Origin: an uncultured Oscillospiraceae bacterium
GTDB taxonomy: Bacteria > Bacillota > Clostridia > Oscillospirales > Oscillospiraceae
DNA: 64,000 bases
Assembly: GCA_934636655.1 (NCBI GenBank)
Contig: CAKUAS010000011.1
Span: 1 to 64,000 of the forward strand
Direction: 5' to 3'
The translations under genes and the position numbers were made by a program. Under the pieces are notes generated by a model. The model ran no database searches. It saw only the letters and a program-made list of their open reading frames with translations, and was not told where the DNA came from. Below, piece after piece: positions 50,221 to 59,532 of this stretch; within the stretch, counting starts at the first letter, position 1, and every line of letters begins with the position of its first letter.

Positions 50221-52158
50221 ATGAACTATTCCGAACTTATAGACAAATACGTTCCCTCTGACGATGTTTTCCTGTTTAACACCGGCTGCGCGCAAAAGGC
50301 CTGGCTGCTGCTCGGCTGCCGGTATATTGAAGAGGAAAAACTGCACCGCTTCGCGGTTTGGGCGCCGAATGCAAAGAGCGTTTCGCTCGTCGGTGACTTT
50401 AACGGATGGGATATGACACACACTCCTATGGAAAAACGCGGCGGCATATGGTACTGCTTCGTAGAGGGGCTGTCTAACGGCGATCTGTATAAATACTGCG
50501 TGACGACGGCCGCGGGCAAAACCGTGTGGAAATCCGATCCCTTTGCGCAGTGGTCGCAGTCGGGCGTGAACACCGCATCTATGGTGTGGACAGGCTCGCA
50601 TGTCTGGCGCGACGAAAAATTCATGCAGAACCGTACATGTCAGAATTGCTTTGAAAGCCCCATGTCGATATACGAAATGCACCTTGGCTCATGGAAGACT
50701 CCGGAGGGCGGCGTGAATTACGCCTCCATCGCGCCTGAGCTCGCAGAGTATTGCACGGAAATGGGCTATACGCACATTGAGCTCATGCCGCTGACGGAGT
50801 ACCCGTATCCCGGCTCGTGGGGCTATCAGGTAACGGGCTACTACGCGCCGACGAGCCGTTACGGAACGCCGGACGAGTTTGCCGAGTTTATCGACACCAT
50901 GCACAGCGCCGGCATAGGCGTTATCATGGACTGGGTACCCGCGCATTTTCCGCGCGATGAGCACGGCCTTGCCGAGTTTGACGGCACACGCCTTTTTGAG
51001 TGCAAGGAAGAGCGCATGGCCTCACATCCCGAGTGGGGCACGCTGATATTTGACTACGACATGCCGGAGGTCCAGTCGTTTCTCATATCATCGGCCTGCT
51101 TCTTCTTTGAAAAATACCATATCGACGGTATCCGCGTTGATGCCGTATCCTCAATGCTGTACTTAAACTACGGCCGAAAAGAAGGCGAATACACCAAAAA
51201 CCGTGACGGCGGCAATATCAATCTCGGCGCTGTGAGCTTTCTGAAGAAGCTCAACACCGCCGTTCTGTCGAGCTTTCCAGGCACTGTCACCGTCGCCGAG
51301 GAGTCGACGTCCTATCCAATGGTCACGATGCCGCCCTCCGTCGGCGGGCTCGGCTTCAGCTTCAAGTGGGACATGGGATACATGCACGACACGCTCGACT
51401 ATTTTTCGGTCGATCCACTGTTCCGTAAGGGCTGCCACGATAAGCTTACGTTTTCCATGATGTACGCATTCTCGGAAAACTTTATCCTTGCCTACTCGCA
51501 CGATGAGGTGGTGCACGGCAAAAAATCGATGCTGGACAAAATGTTCGGCAGCTACGAGCAGAAGTTTGCGACGCTGCGCGCACTGTACGGCTATCAATTT
51601 GCCCATCCCGGCAAGAAGCTGTGCTTTATGGGCTCGGAGTTCGGCCAGTTTATCGAGTGGAACTATCAGCAGGAGCTCGACTGGCTGCTGCTGGACTACC
51701 CTATGCATGAAAAGCTGCGCGAATACTACGCAGCACTCAACAAGCTCTATCGCGCATGCCCGGCGCTGTACGAGATAGACAAGTCCTGGGACGGCTTCAA
51801 GTGGCTGAATGTTAACGACAGTGCACTAAGCTCCATAGCCTTCCTGCGCTCGGCAAAGCCGGAAAGTGAAAGCTATCTCATCTGCGCGTGCAACTTCATT
51901 CCGAACGAGCACAATGGATTTGTGATAGGACTTCCTCAGTCGGGTACTCTGCGTGAGGTGCTTTCAAGCGACGATATAAGATTCGGCGGAAATGGTTTAC
52001 ATAATTCAAAAGCTGTTTTCAGCCGTGATACGGGCTTTGCCGATCTGCCCTACAGCGCGGCTATAGATCTGCCGCCGCTGTCGACAGTTTATTTTGAATA
52101 CATTCCGGAAAGGATGGCTGATAATAATGAAAAAGCAGTTCAGAAGCATTCTAAATGA
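50221..52158 (+). CDS. glgB: 1,4-alpha-glucan branching enzyme
   Basis: A 645-residue GH13 enzyme that adds alpha-1,6 branches to glycogen. An N-terminal CBM48 (FAVWAPNAKSVSLVGDFNGWD) precedes the barrel. Catalytic regions: DWVPAHFPRDEHGL, GIRVDAVSSMLY (nucleophile Asp), TVAEESTSYP (Glu) and YSHDEVVHGK. MGSEFGQFIEWN follows. ATG 50221 follows GGAGTGCTGAT. It overlaps glgA by 32 bases, so the two are coupled. Confidence 0.97.
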   Translation: MNYSELIDKYVPSDDVFLFNTGCAQKAWLLLGCRYIEEEKLHRFAVWAPNAKSVSLVGDFNGWDMTHTPMEKRGGIWYCFVEGLSNGDLYKYCVTTAAGKTVWKSDPFAQWSQSGVNTASMVWTGSHVWRDEKFMQNRTCQNCFESPMSIYEMHLGSWKTPEGGVNYASIAPELAEYCTEMGYTHIELMPLTEYPYPGSWGYQVTGYYAPTSRYGTPDEFAEFIDTMHSAGIGVIMDWVPAHFPRDEHGLAEFDGTRLFECKEERMASHPEWGTLIFDYDMPEVQSFLISSACFFFEKYHIDGIRVDAVSSMLYLNYGRKEGEYTKNRDGGNINLGAVSFLKKLNTAVLSSFPGTVTVAEESTSYPMVTMPPSVGGLGFSFKWDMGYMHDTLDYFSVDPLFRKGCHDKLTFSMMYAFSENFILAYSHDEVVHGKKSMLDKMFGSYEQKFATLRALYGYQFAHPGKKLCFMGSEFGQFIEWNYQQELDWLLLDYPMHEKLREYYAALNKLYRACPALYEIDKSWDGFKWLNVNDSALSSIAFLRSAKPESESYLICACNFIPNEHNGFVIGLPQSGTLREVLSSDDIRFGGNGLHNSKAVFSRDTGFADLPYSAAIDLPPLSTVYFEYIPERMADNNEKAVQKHSK

Positions 52159-53605
52159 AAAGGGCCGCAAAGAGCTTCCAAACATTCTGCTCGCAGCGGC
52201 CGAGTGCGCACCTCTCTCCAAAACCGGCGGCCTTGCCGACGTTGTCGGAACACTGCCGAAGGCGCTTAAAAAGCTCGGCTTCGACGCGAGGGTCATCACG
52301 CCGTATCACCGCTGCATAAAGGACAGATACGCAGATCGTGTCGAGCATATGTTCGATTTTTATGTAAACCTCGGCTGGCGCACGCAGTACTGCGGCATAG
52401 AGCGGCTCGTGCTCGACGATGTGTGCATTTATCTTGTTGACAGCGAGTTTTACTTCGGCGATAAAATTTACCGCGGCGGCCAGGCCGAGGGCGAGCAGTA
52501 CGCATTCTTTACGCGTGCCGTGCTCGATGCCATACCGAACCTCGGTTTCGCTCCCGACATAGTCCACTGCAACGACTGGCACACGGCCATGCTCCCTATG
52601 CTGGCAAAGACGCAGTACTGCGGCGCGATGCAAAGCTCCCTACGCTGGCTGCTGACGATACACAACATTGCGTATCAGGGCAAATTTGGCTTTGACTACG
52701 TTCAGGATCTGCTCGGCGTCGAGGATAAATACTACACGCCGGAGTTTATGGAGCTCAACGGCTGCGCAAGCTTTCTCAAGGCCGGCTGCGTGTTTGCCGA
52801 CAGGATAAATACCGTCAGCCCAACCTACGCAAACGAGATCAAGACAGCCTACTTCGGCGAGGGTCTCGAAGGTATACTTTCGGCGCGCTCAAACGAGCTT
52901 TCCGGCATAATAAACGGCATCGACACAAAGGTGTTTAACCCCTACACGGACCCGGCGCTGCCCGCAAGATATCACAAGGGCAGGCTCAACGGCAAAAAAT
53001 TATGTAAACTTGAACTCCAGCGTGATTTCGGACTTGAGCAGCGCGAGGAGGCGCCCATATTCGCAATGGTCACGCGCATGACCGAGCAGAAGGGTTTTGA
53101 CCTTGTCGAGCGCATGCTCGATGAGATCATGCAGTATAACGACATGCAGTTTTTCATGCTCGGCAGCGGCGACAAGGAATACGAAACCTTCATGCGAGAG
53201 GCTGAGGCACGCTATAAGGGCAGGCTGTGCGCTTACATTGGCTATAACGAAGAGTTATCGCATCGAGTGTACGCCGGAGCGGATTTCCTGCTCATGCCCT
53301 CGCGCTTTGAGCCATGCGGCCTTTCGCAGATGATCGCCATGCGCTACGGCACACTGCCCATCGTGCGAGAAACAGGCGGTCTCAAGGATTCGGTGAAGCC
53401 TTACAATCAATTCACCGGCGAGGGTACTGGCTTCTCCTTTGCCGATTTTAACGCCCACGAGATGAAGGCCGCGGTTCTGCTCGCTCTCGACTGCTATCAC
53501 AAGCCCGAGGTCATGCAGTCGCTCATCCGTCAGGCTATGGAGGCCGATTTCAGCTTTGACCGCTCCTCGGAAGAATACGCAATGCTTTATCTATGGATGC
53601 TTTGA
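52127..53605 (+). CDS. glgA: Glycogen synthase (ADP-glucose type)
   Basis: A 492-residue GT5 glucosyltransferase that extends alpha-1,4-glucan. The ADP-glucose binding motif KTGGLADVVG is near residue 37; HNIAYQGKFG, INGIDTKVFNP, MVTRMTEQKGFDLV and PSRFEPCGLSQMIAMRYGT are conserved. ATG 52127 (MKKQF) begins inside glgB. No ADP-glucose pyrophosphorylase (glgC) is in this cluster, so it must be elsewhere. Its stop overlaps the GH13 gene by 13 bases. Confidence 0.96.
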   Translation: MKKQFRSILNEKGRKELPNILLAAAECAPLSKTGGLADVVGTLPKALKKLGFDARVITPYHRCIKDRYADRVEHMFDFYVNLGWRTQYCGIERLVLDDVCIYLVDSEFYFGDKIYRGGQAEGEQYAFFTRAVLDAIPNLGFAPDIVHCNDWHTAMLPMLAKTQYCGAMQSSLRWLLTIHNIAYQGKFGFDYVQDLLGVEDKYYTPEFMELNGCASFLKAGCVFADRINTVSPTYANEIKTAYFGEGLEGILSARSNELSGIINGIDTKVFNPYTDPALPARYHKGRLNGKKLCKLELQRDFGLEQREEAPIFAMVTRMTEQKGFDLVERMLDEIMQYNDMQFFMLGSGDKEYETFMREAEARYKGRLCAYIGYNEELSHRVYAGADFLLMPSRFEPCGLSQMIAMRYGTLPIVRETGGLKDSVKPYNQFTGEGTGFSFADFNAHEMKAAVLLALDCYHKPEVMQSLIRQAMEADFSFDRSSEEYAMLYLWML

Positions 53606-55869
53606 TAAGAAAGGTTAACACATATGCCGGCTATGACGAGCTCTGGCGCAGCGGGCGGCTGTACATCGAGTATTGCGGCGAAAAAAGCTTTGATGTCGCA
53701 TTCGAGCGCGGACATTGGATGCCGGTAGACAACGCAACGGAGCATGAGCGGATTTATCTCGTCTCCGCGGCAGCGATAGGCAGCGCAATGGATAAATGCA
53801 CTCGCAGCGGTTATCCTGCAGAAAAAGTTTTTGAATTTCTGCCCGAAGATCGCTCGGAACTCATCCCGGCAGAACTTTTTCGCGTACTGATGGATGATAT
53901 GGGGCTTGGCATCGACGATGCTGTAAGTACCGTCGTGCGCTCGTTCGGCACATCGCTTGCCTCGCAGCCGGAGCGCGATTGGCTTGCCCCCCTTCAGCCG
54001 AGGACTGCTTTTCTCGATAAGCTTCTGCGTGATGAATTAAAGCTGCGCGGCATCGCCTGGCACGATTCGTATGACAGCGCATTTCGCTCGTCTGTCGGAG
54101 CTGTCGAGGAGGGGACTGAGATCACCTTCTCCATCATGGCCTTCGGAGGAGTGGAGGCCGCCGCGCTCTGCGTATATGGCGACGACTTCTCCGAAGAGCT
54201 TGACATGCAGCGCACGGGGAACATATTCTCCGCACGCTTTACAGCCCCCTGCCCTGCCGCATTGTTTTATAAGTTTAAGCTCGGCGAGAGCTTCCTGTGC
54301 CCCGCCGACGATGGACACAGCTCATGCGTTTGCGGCGGCGAGGCCGAGGGCTTTCGCCTCACAGTATATAAGCGAGGTTTTAAAACGCCTGAAAAGTTTC
54401 GCCGCAGCATCATGTATCAGATTTTCCCCGACCGTTTCGGATTTTCCGATGACGGCACGGCGGAGGCCGGAATTGAGTATCACCGCCGCCTCGGTCAGAC
54501 ACCGGAAATGCACGGAAGCATATCCGAGCCCGTCAAATGGCAGCCGCGCAAGGGTGAAAAGGACTACGCCCCAGACGATTTTTACGGCGGAACGCTCAAG
54601 GGAATAACCGCTTATCTTCCGTATCTCAAAGAGCTCGGTATCGGGATTCTGTACCTAAATCCCATCGTCGAGGCAAGGTCAAATCATCGCTACGATACCT
54701 CAAACTACAAAAACGTTGATCCGATACTCGGCAGTGTCGATGATTATGTAAACCTATGTGCTGAGGCAGAAAGGCTTGGCATCGGCATTATAAACGACGG
54801 CGTTTTCTCGCACACGGGCGCGGACAGCGTGTATTTCGACCGTTTCGGCAGTTACGGCGGAGTCGGTGCGCATGCGAGTAAGGACTCTCCCTATTTTGGA
54901 TGGTTCGACTTCCGGACTTATCCCGATGATTACCGTTGCTGGTGGAATTTTAAAGACCTCCCCGAAGTAAATGAGGAGGACAAAAGCTGGCAGGACTATA
55001 TAATCAGTTCCGACAACAGCATCGTAAAGCTCTGGCTGCGGCGCGGAGCAAGCGGCTGGCGGCTCGATGTGGCCGACGAATTGCCCGACGATGTACTGAT
55101 GCTCATACGCGATTCGGCGAAAGCCGAAAAGCACGACTGCACGATAATCGGCGAGGTTTGGGAGGATGCCGTACTCAAGGTGAGCTACGGACACCGGCGT
55201 AATTACGCACTCGGATATGCACTCGACAGCGTGATGAACTATCCGTTCCGCACGGCTGTGATCAGCTTTGCGCGAGGCGAGACAGACTCTTTTGCGCTGC
55301 GCGATTTTCTGCTGTCGCAGCAGCACAATTACCCCGAACCCATGTACATGGCGCTTATGAATCTGCTGTCCTCGCACGATGTTGAAAGGCTGCACTCGGC
55401 GCTCGGCGCGGATTGCGAGCTCAAGTCGCTCGACCGTACAAATCAGGCGGCATTCAGGCTCACGCCCGAGCAGTCCGCTAAAGCTGACAGACTTCAAAAG
55501 CTGTGCGCCGCTATACAATACTGTGCCCCAGGCGTACCCTGCCTTTATTACGGCGACGAGGAATGCCTTGACGGCGCAGGCGATCCATTTAATCGTGCCC
55601 CGTTTGAGCCAACGAGAGTGGGTTTACATAACTTTTATGCTGAGCTCGGTAAAATGCGCAGCGGGAGCGAAGCGCTCAGATCCGGCAGTGCAAAATTCCA
55701 TGCTCCGACACCCGATGTCCTGATCATACTGCGCGAGGCTGAAAATGACCGTGTTCTCTGCGTTGTGAACCGCGGGAATGATCAATTTATACTGCGTGAC
55801 TGTGGATATGCATATGGTGTTGACGTCAGCGTACCGCCTTGCTCGGCAAAGATATATAAGTTAACATAA
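53593..55869 (+). CDS. GH13 alpha-amylase-type enzyme with phosphorylase-like N-terminal remnant
   Basis: A 758-residue protein without a signal peptide, so cytoplasmic. From about residue 155 it is a normal neopullulanase/maltogenic-type GH13: an N-terminal beta domain (SSVGAVEEGTEITF), SIMYQIFPDRF, INDGVFSHTG (region I), GWRLDVADE (nucleophile Asp about 491), IIGEVWED (Glu about 521), SSHDVERL (region IV). Residues about 70-145 (RIYLVSAAAIGSAMD, PAEKVFEFL, IPAELFRVLMDDMGLGIDDA) resemble the QEYFLVSA...NDTHP...ELMRxLMDE region of glycogen phosphorylase. The catalytic NDTHP and YTNHT motifs are lost. Third gene of glgB-glgA operon. Confidence 0.88.
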   Translation: MDALIRKVNTYAGYDELWRSGRLYIEYCGEKSFDVAFERGHWMPVDNATEHERIYLVSAAAIGSAMDKCTRSGYPAEKVFEFLPEDRSELIPAELFRVLMDDMGLGIDDAVSTVVRSFGTSLASQPERDWLAPLQPRTAFLDKLLRDELKLRGIAWHDSYDSAFRSSVGAVEEGTEITFSIMAFGGVEAAALCVYGDDFSEELDMQRTGNIFSARFTAPCPAALFYKFKLGESFLCPADDGHSSCVCGGEAEGFRLTVYKRGFKTPEKFRRSIMYQIFPDRFGFSDDGTAEAGIEYHRRLGQTPEMHGSISEPVKWQPRKGEKDYAPDDFYGGTLKGITAYLPYLKELGIGILYLNPIVEARSNHRYDTSNYKNVDPILGSVDDYVNLCAEAERLGIGIINDGVFSHTGADSVYFDRFGSYGGVGAHASKDSPYFGWFDFRTYPDDYRCWWNFKDLPEVNEEDKSWQDYIISSDNSIVKLWLRRGASGWRLDVADELPDDVLMLIRDSAKAEKHDCTIIGEVWEDAVLKVSYGHRRNYALGYALDSVMNYPFRTAVISFARGETDSFALRDFLLSQQHNYPEPMYMALMNLLSSHDVERLHSALGADCELKSLDRTNQAAFRLTPEQSAKADRLQKLCAAIQYCAPGVPCLYYGDEECLDGAGDPFNRAPFEPTRVGLHNFYAELGKMRSGSEALRSGSAKFHAPTPDVLIILREAENDRVLCVVNRGNDQFILRDCGYAYGVDVSVPPCSAKIYKLT

Positions 55870-55886
55870 TTTTTAGAGGTATGGAT

Positions 55887-56903
55887 ATGGACTACAAAGA
55901 AGTTCTCGCAAATGCGAAAAAGAACATCGGCCCGAACTGCAAGGTCTGCCCCGAATGCAACGGCCTTGCCTGCGGTAATCTCATGCCCGGCCCGGGCTCA
56001 AAAGCGCCCGGCAACGGCGCAAACGACAACTGGAAGGCCTGGCGGAGTATAAGGCTCAACATGGATACGATATTCCCGGATGAGCCCGTTGACACTGGGA
56101 TTGACTTCCTCGGCCGACATCTTTCGATGCCGCTCATCTCCGCGCCTGTGGGCTCACTTAAAGCGCAGTATAATCCCACGGATGATATCCGCGATTTCAA
56201 CGAATGCTGCGCCGAGGCAGCCGAACAGTGCGGCATTGCGTCGAGCTTCGGCGACGGTCTTGACGCAAGAGTGTTCCCTCACGGCTGCGAAACATCGAAA
56301 AAACATGGCGGTATAGCCATCCCGGTCATAAATCCTCTAAGCATGGAGACGATAAAAGCGAATCTCGACATGGCAAACGAAGCAATGCCTTTCGCCGTCT
56401 CCTTCGTGGTCGATTCTGCCGGACTTCCTCACCTTAAAAAGGTCAGTCCCGACGCGGGCAGCAAAAGCCAAGAGCAGCTGCGCGAGCTGTGCGAATACGC
56501 AAAAATACCCATGATAATAAAGGGCATCATGACGGCACGCGGCGCAGTCAAAGCAGCAGATGCCGGTGCTGCGGCAATAATAGTTTCAAACCACGGCGGG
56601 CGCGTTCTCGGCGGCTCGGCCGCGACAGCGGAGGTCCTGCCGGAGATAGTCGACGCTGTCGGCGACAGGGTCAAGATAATCGTCGACGGCGGCATACGCA
56701 GCGGCACTGATATCTTCCGCGCACTTGCAATCGGCGCGGACGCGGTCATGATCTGCCGTCCGTTCCTGATAAGCTACTACGGCGGCAGGACAGAAGGCAT
56801 CGTCAGCTACATTGAGAAGCTGCGCGCGGAGCTCAAGGACACGATGTACATGTGCGGTGCGCGAAAAATAAGCGATATCGACCGCTCAATGATAAGATTT
56901 TAG
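55887..56903 (+). CDS. FMN-dependent alpha-hydroxy-acid oxidizing protein
   Basis: A 338-residue TIM-barrel flavoenzyme of the lactate/glycolate oxidase family. MPLISAPVGSLKA binds FMN, IPMIIKGIMTARGAVKAADAGA has the conserved Lys, and SNHGGR carries the catalytic His and substrate Arg. VDGGIRSGTDIFRALAIGADAVMICRP binds the phosphate. The N-terminus has a clostridial Cys cluster, CKVCPECNGLAC, which is absent from aerobic oxidases and may bind a metal or cluster. ATG 55887 follows AGAGGTATGGAT. It could act as a dehydrogenase on a 2-hydroxy acid. Confidence 0.88.
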   Translation: MDYKEVLANAKKNIGPNCKVCPECNGLACGNLMPGPGSKAPGNGANDNWKAWRSIRLNMDTIFPDEPVDTGIDFLGRHLSMPLISAPVGSLKAQYNPTDDIRDFNECCAEAAEQCGIASSFGDGLDARVFPHGCETSKKHGGIAIPVINPLSMETIKANLDMANEAMPFAVSFVVDSAGLPHLKKVSPDAGSKSQEQLRELCEYAKIPMIIKGIMTARGAVKAADAGAAAIIVSNHGGRVLGGSAATAEVLPEIVDAVGDRVKIIVDGGIRSGTDIFRALAIGADAVMICRPFLISYYGGRTEGIVSYIEKLRAELKDTMYMCGARKISDIDRSMIRF

Positions 56904-56911
56904 GCAGCAAA

Positions 56912-56937
56912 AAGCCCGGTTCAGTTGAACCGGGCTT
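56912..56937. terminator. Bidirectional terminator
   Basis: A 12-bp stem, AAGCCCGGTTCA / TGAACCGGGCTT, loop GT, with TTTTT on the minus strand. It lies between two convergent genes. Confidence 0.88.
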
Positions 56938-56942
56938 GATTA

Positions 56943-58736
56943 TTATTTAGTCATTAAATTGTACATCTCGACATATTCGGGAGCTTGCATCGCATTTTCA
57001 AGGAGGTTATAGGTACTCACAAATGTGTTGATTAAGCTATAGCCTGAGCCGCCGGTGCTTATGTAGAAATACCCACCATCCTGAAATGCGGGCAGACCAT
57101 TGGTCTTGAGATATTCCTCCGTTTTATTGAGATTTGCAAAATACTGCTCGACCACACCGCGATAGCGCGCCTCGACTATCCTGAACGCATCACGCAGCGC
57201 CTCGTTATTCACCGTCTGCTCATATATCGACGGATAATTCTCCTTTGCGTAGATCAGATAAGACAATATAAAAAATTTAAATTCTGAATAAGCAAAGTAG
57301 TCACCGCTTGACATCGCCACATATTCGAACCAATTTTCCCTGGAAAACGGCTGATCGAGTAAGTATTCGTACAGCGAGATATTCGTTGTCGAACTCCAGC
57401 AGTAAGCCGTGAACTCATTCATCAAGCCATATATGCCGTTGACATTGGAGTCGACCTCCGCACCCGCTCCGACATAGGTACTGTATCTGAAGCTGCGCAG
57501 ATCTTCGGGCACGATGGCCGCTATCTCCTCGGTTTGATAAGTATCGGTTTCGGGAACCATAATGTGCATGCCCTCACCGGTATAATAGGCACGATACATA
57601 GCGCTACTGTATTCACCTGTGACGGGATCTATCTTAGTGTTGTACCGACTGTTAAATGCTGTGTAGATATGCTCTTGTTCATGCACCGCCGTACTCAGAT
57701 CTTCAATCAGTCCTCTATTATTCATCCAGGTCATGAAATCGTCGCCGTTCGCTTCGCTGTCGCGCAGGATATACGACCCGTTCGGGCAGTATTTATCCAA
57801 AAGCGCAAGGACATTGTCATGCGTAGCCGTATCAGTGGGAGCCGGTATACCGCTTGCCGGTGTGGGGCAGGGATACGGAAGCTTTCCGCTTACGATATAC
57901 TCACTGTCACCGGACGGAGTCGGTGTGGGGGTAGGATCAGGCGTAGGCGTGGGCGTGGGCGTAGGGTCGGGAGTATCGCTGTTATAATAGCGATACAGGA
58001 AGGTCACGATCTGTCCGCGCGTACACGTTGCGTTCGGCGCAAACTTGTTGGGCGTAACACCCGCTGTTATACCGTTTTCGACAGCCCATATGACCGCACT
58101 GCGGTAGTAAGCATTCGCGGAAACATCAGCAAAGAGACAGCTGTTTCCGACATCCGGCTCACCGGCCGCGCGATATAAAAACGAGACGACCTGAGCGCGA
58201 GTGCAAGGCTTATTGGGTGCAAATCGGTCGGCGCTTACGCCGCTTGTTATACCGTTTTTGACAGCCCAGCGTATGGCTTTGTAGTAATAATTGGTGTAAT
58301 GAACATCGTCAAAGGCCATAATAACGTCCACCGTCGGCCCGCCGGCGGCGCGCCACATGAATGTGACGACTTGCGCCCTGGTGCATGAATCGTTGGGCGC
58401 AAAGTGCGTATCGTCAGTGCCCTGCGTTATGTCGTTTTTGACGGCCCACTCCACGGCATTGCTGTAATACTTGCCGGGGGCTACATCGACAAAACCGGCA
58501 ACACCCTGATCGCCCGAGCTCGTTTTGTGACAAACCGAGCAGGGCTTGTACCCGCATCTCACGGCATAGTCGAGCGTCACGGCATAGCCCGATTCGCTCA
58601 GGTACCTGCATCCGTACTCGTGATACTTGCTGCCTGTGTCGGTTATATACACCATCTGATCGGCAAGCGCGCCGATCGGAAGCAGCGTGCAGAGCATAAT
58701 GACAACAAGCAGCAGCGCTATTAGGCGTTTTTTCAT
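56943..58736 (-). CDS. SLH-domain surface protein with HExxH putative metallopeptidase domain
   Basis: A 597-residue exported protein. Signal peptide 1-25. A small Cys module, VYITDTGSKYHEYGC...CGYKPCSVC (about 29-69), occurs next to many extracellular clostridial domains. Three SLH repeats (about 81-252), each with FxDVxxxxYYxxAxxWAVxNxIT and APNxxCTRxQ, hold it on the wall. A (PT)n linker (257-275) precedes a C-terminal domain of about 320 residues with VHEQEHIYTAF (His352, Glu353, His356). NEFTAYCW gives a possible third ligand, Glu441. This is the gluzincin pattern. The family is not recognised; peptidase activity is inferred. Confidence 0.82.
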   Translation of the reverse strand: MKKRLIALLLVVIMLCTLLPIGALADQMVYITDTGSKYHEYGCRYLSESGYAVTLDYAVRCGYKPCSVCHKTSSGDQGVAGFVDVAPGKYYSNAVEWAVKNDITQGTDDTHFAPNDSCTRAQVVTFMWRAAGGPTVDVIMAFDDVHYTNYYYKAIRWAVKNGITSGVSADRFAPNKPCTRAQVVSFLYRAAGEPDVGNSCLFADVSANAYYRSAVIWAVENGITAGVTPNKFAPNATCTRGQIVTFLYRYYNSDTPDPTPTPTPTPDPTPTPTPSGDSEYIVSGKLPYPCPTPASGIPAPTDTATHDNVLALLDKYCPNGSYILRDSEANGDDFMTWMNNRGLIEDLSTAVHEQEHIYTAFNSRYNTKIDPVTGEYSSAMYRAYYTGEGMHIMVPETDTYQTEEIAAIVPEDLRSFRYSTYVGAGAEVDSNVNGIYGLMNEFTAYCWSSTTNISLYEYLLDQPFSRENWFEYVAMSSGDYFAYSEFKFFILSYLIYAKENYPSIYEQTVNNEALRDAFRIVEARYRGVVEQYFANLNKTEEYLKTNGLPAFQDGGYFYISTGGSGYSLINTFVSTYNLLENAMQAPEYVEMYNLMTK

Positions 58737-58802
58737 CTCTTTTCTCCTTACAAATATATTTAATTTGTCTGAAATTTTATCACACTATGCCGATTATAGC
58801 AA

Positions 58803-58836
58803 CAAAAAACCCGATGCAAAAGCATCGGGTTTTTTG
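58803..58836 (-). terminator. Terminator of hsp20
   Basis: A 15-bp stem, CAAAAAACCCGATGC / GCATCGGGTTTTTTG, loop AAAA. The arms include the A- and T-runs, so it works in both directions. Confidence 0.93.
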
Positions 58837-58890
58837 TTTTATGGGGAAGAGAGAGGATGAAAGAAAAACGATCTGCTTTGAAATATCGGA

Positions 58891-59322
58891 TTACTTGATC
58901 TCAAGACGTCTTGCCGCGGGAACCTCGGGGGTCTTCTCCGGCATGGTCAGAGTCAGGACACCGTCGTTATACTCAGCGGTGATAGCGTCGGTATCAATGC
59001 CCTTGATGTTGAAGCTGCGGCTGAACGAGCCGTAGTAACGCTCGCGGCGGACAAAGCCGTTCTCGCCTTTGTCTTCCTTTTCCTCGGACTTGCGCTCTGC
59101 GGAAATGGTCAGGCAATCCTTGTCGATATCAATGTTGATATCCTCCTTCTTGAAGCCGGGCAGTTCCGCTTCAAGAACATAGTTTCCGTCGACCTTCTTG
59201 ATGTCGGTGCGGAAGCCGCTGACGTCTGCGTCATTCCAGAAGCTGTGGCTCATTTCCTCCAGCTCACGGAAAGGATTATAAGATGCTACTCTGCGATAGC
59301 CAAACGGTGTAAGTTCAAACAT
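58891..59322 (-). CDS. hsp20: Hsp20/alpha-crystallin small heat shock protein
   Basis: A 143-residue ATP-independent chaperone that holds unfolded proteins. The alpha-crystallin domain (about 38-130) includes ELPGFKKEDINIDIDKDCLTISAERK (split by turns), FSRSFNIKGIDTDAITAEYNDGVLTLTMPE. The short C-terminal tail has the anchoring motif LEIK (I-x-I-like). ATG 59322 follows AGGAGG by eight bases. A perfect CIRCE element upstream implies HrcA control. Confidence 0.97.
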   Translation of the reverse strand: MFELTPFGYRRVASYNPFRELEEMSHSFWNDADVSGFRTDIKKVDGNYVLEAELPGFKKEDINIDIDKDCLTISAERKSEEKEDKGENGFVRRERYYGSFSRSFNIKGIDTDAITAEYNDGVLTLTMPEKTPEVPAARRLEIK

Positions 59323-59462
59323 AATCAATACCTCCTAATGATTTGGGGAAAGACTCAAACTCGAAATTTGGTTCTTCGTTTATGTCTTTCGTTTCTTGTT
59401 GTATATAAAGTACCATATAATTATGAACAAATATAGTGCTTTATATGAACAAAATGTAAACC

Positions 59463-59489
59463 TTAGCACTCCCAAGTTTCGAGTGCTAA
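59463..59489 (-). promoter_or_regulatory. CIRCE operator (HrcA binding site)
   Basis: TTAGCACTC-N9-GAGTGCTAA, a perfect match to the CIRCE consensus. It lies 141 bases upstream of hsp20 and in the only long gap there. The hrcA gene is not in this window. Confidence 0.95.
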
Positions 59490-59532
59490 GGTTTTTCACT
59501 TGCAAGTATTATTATGTCCTGCTTTTCGCGAT

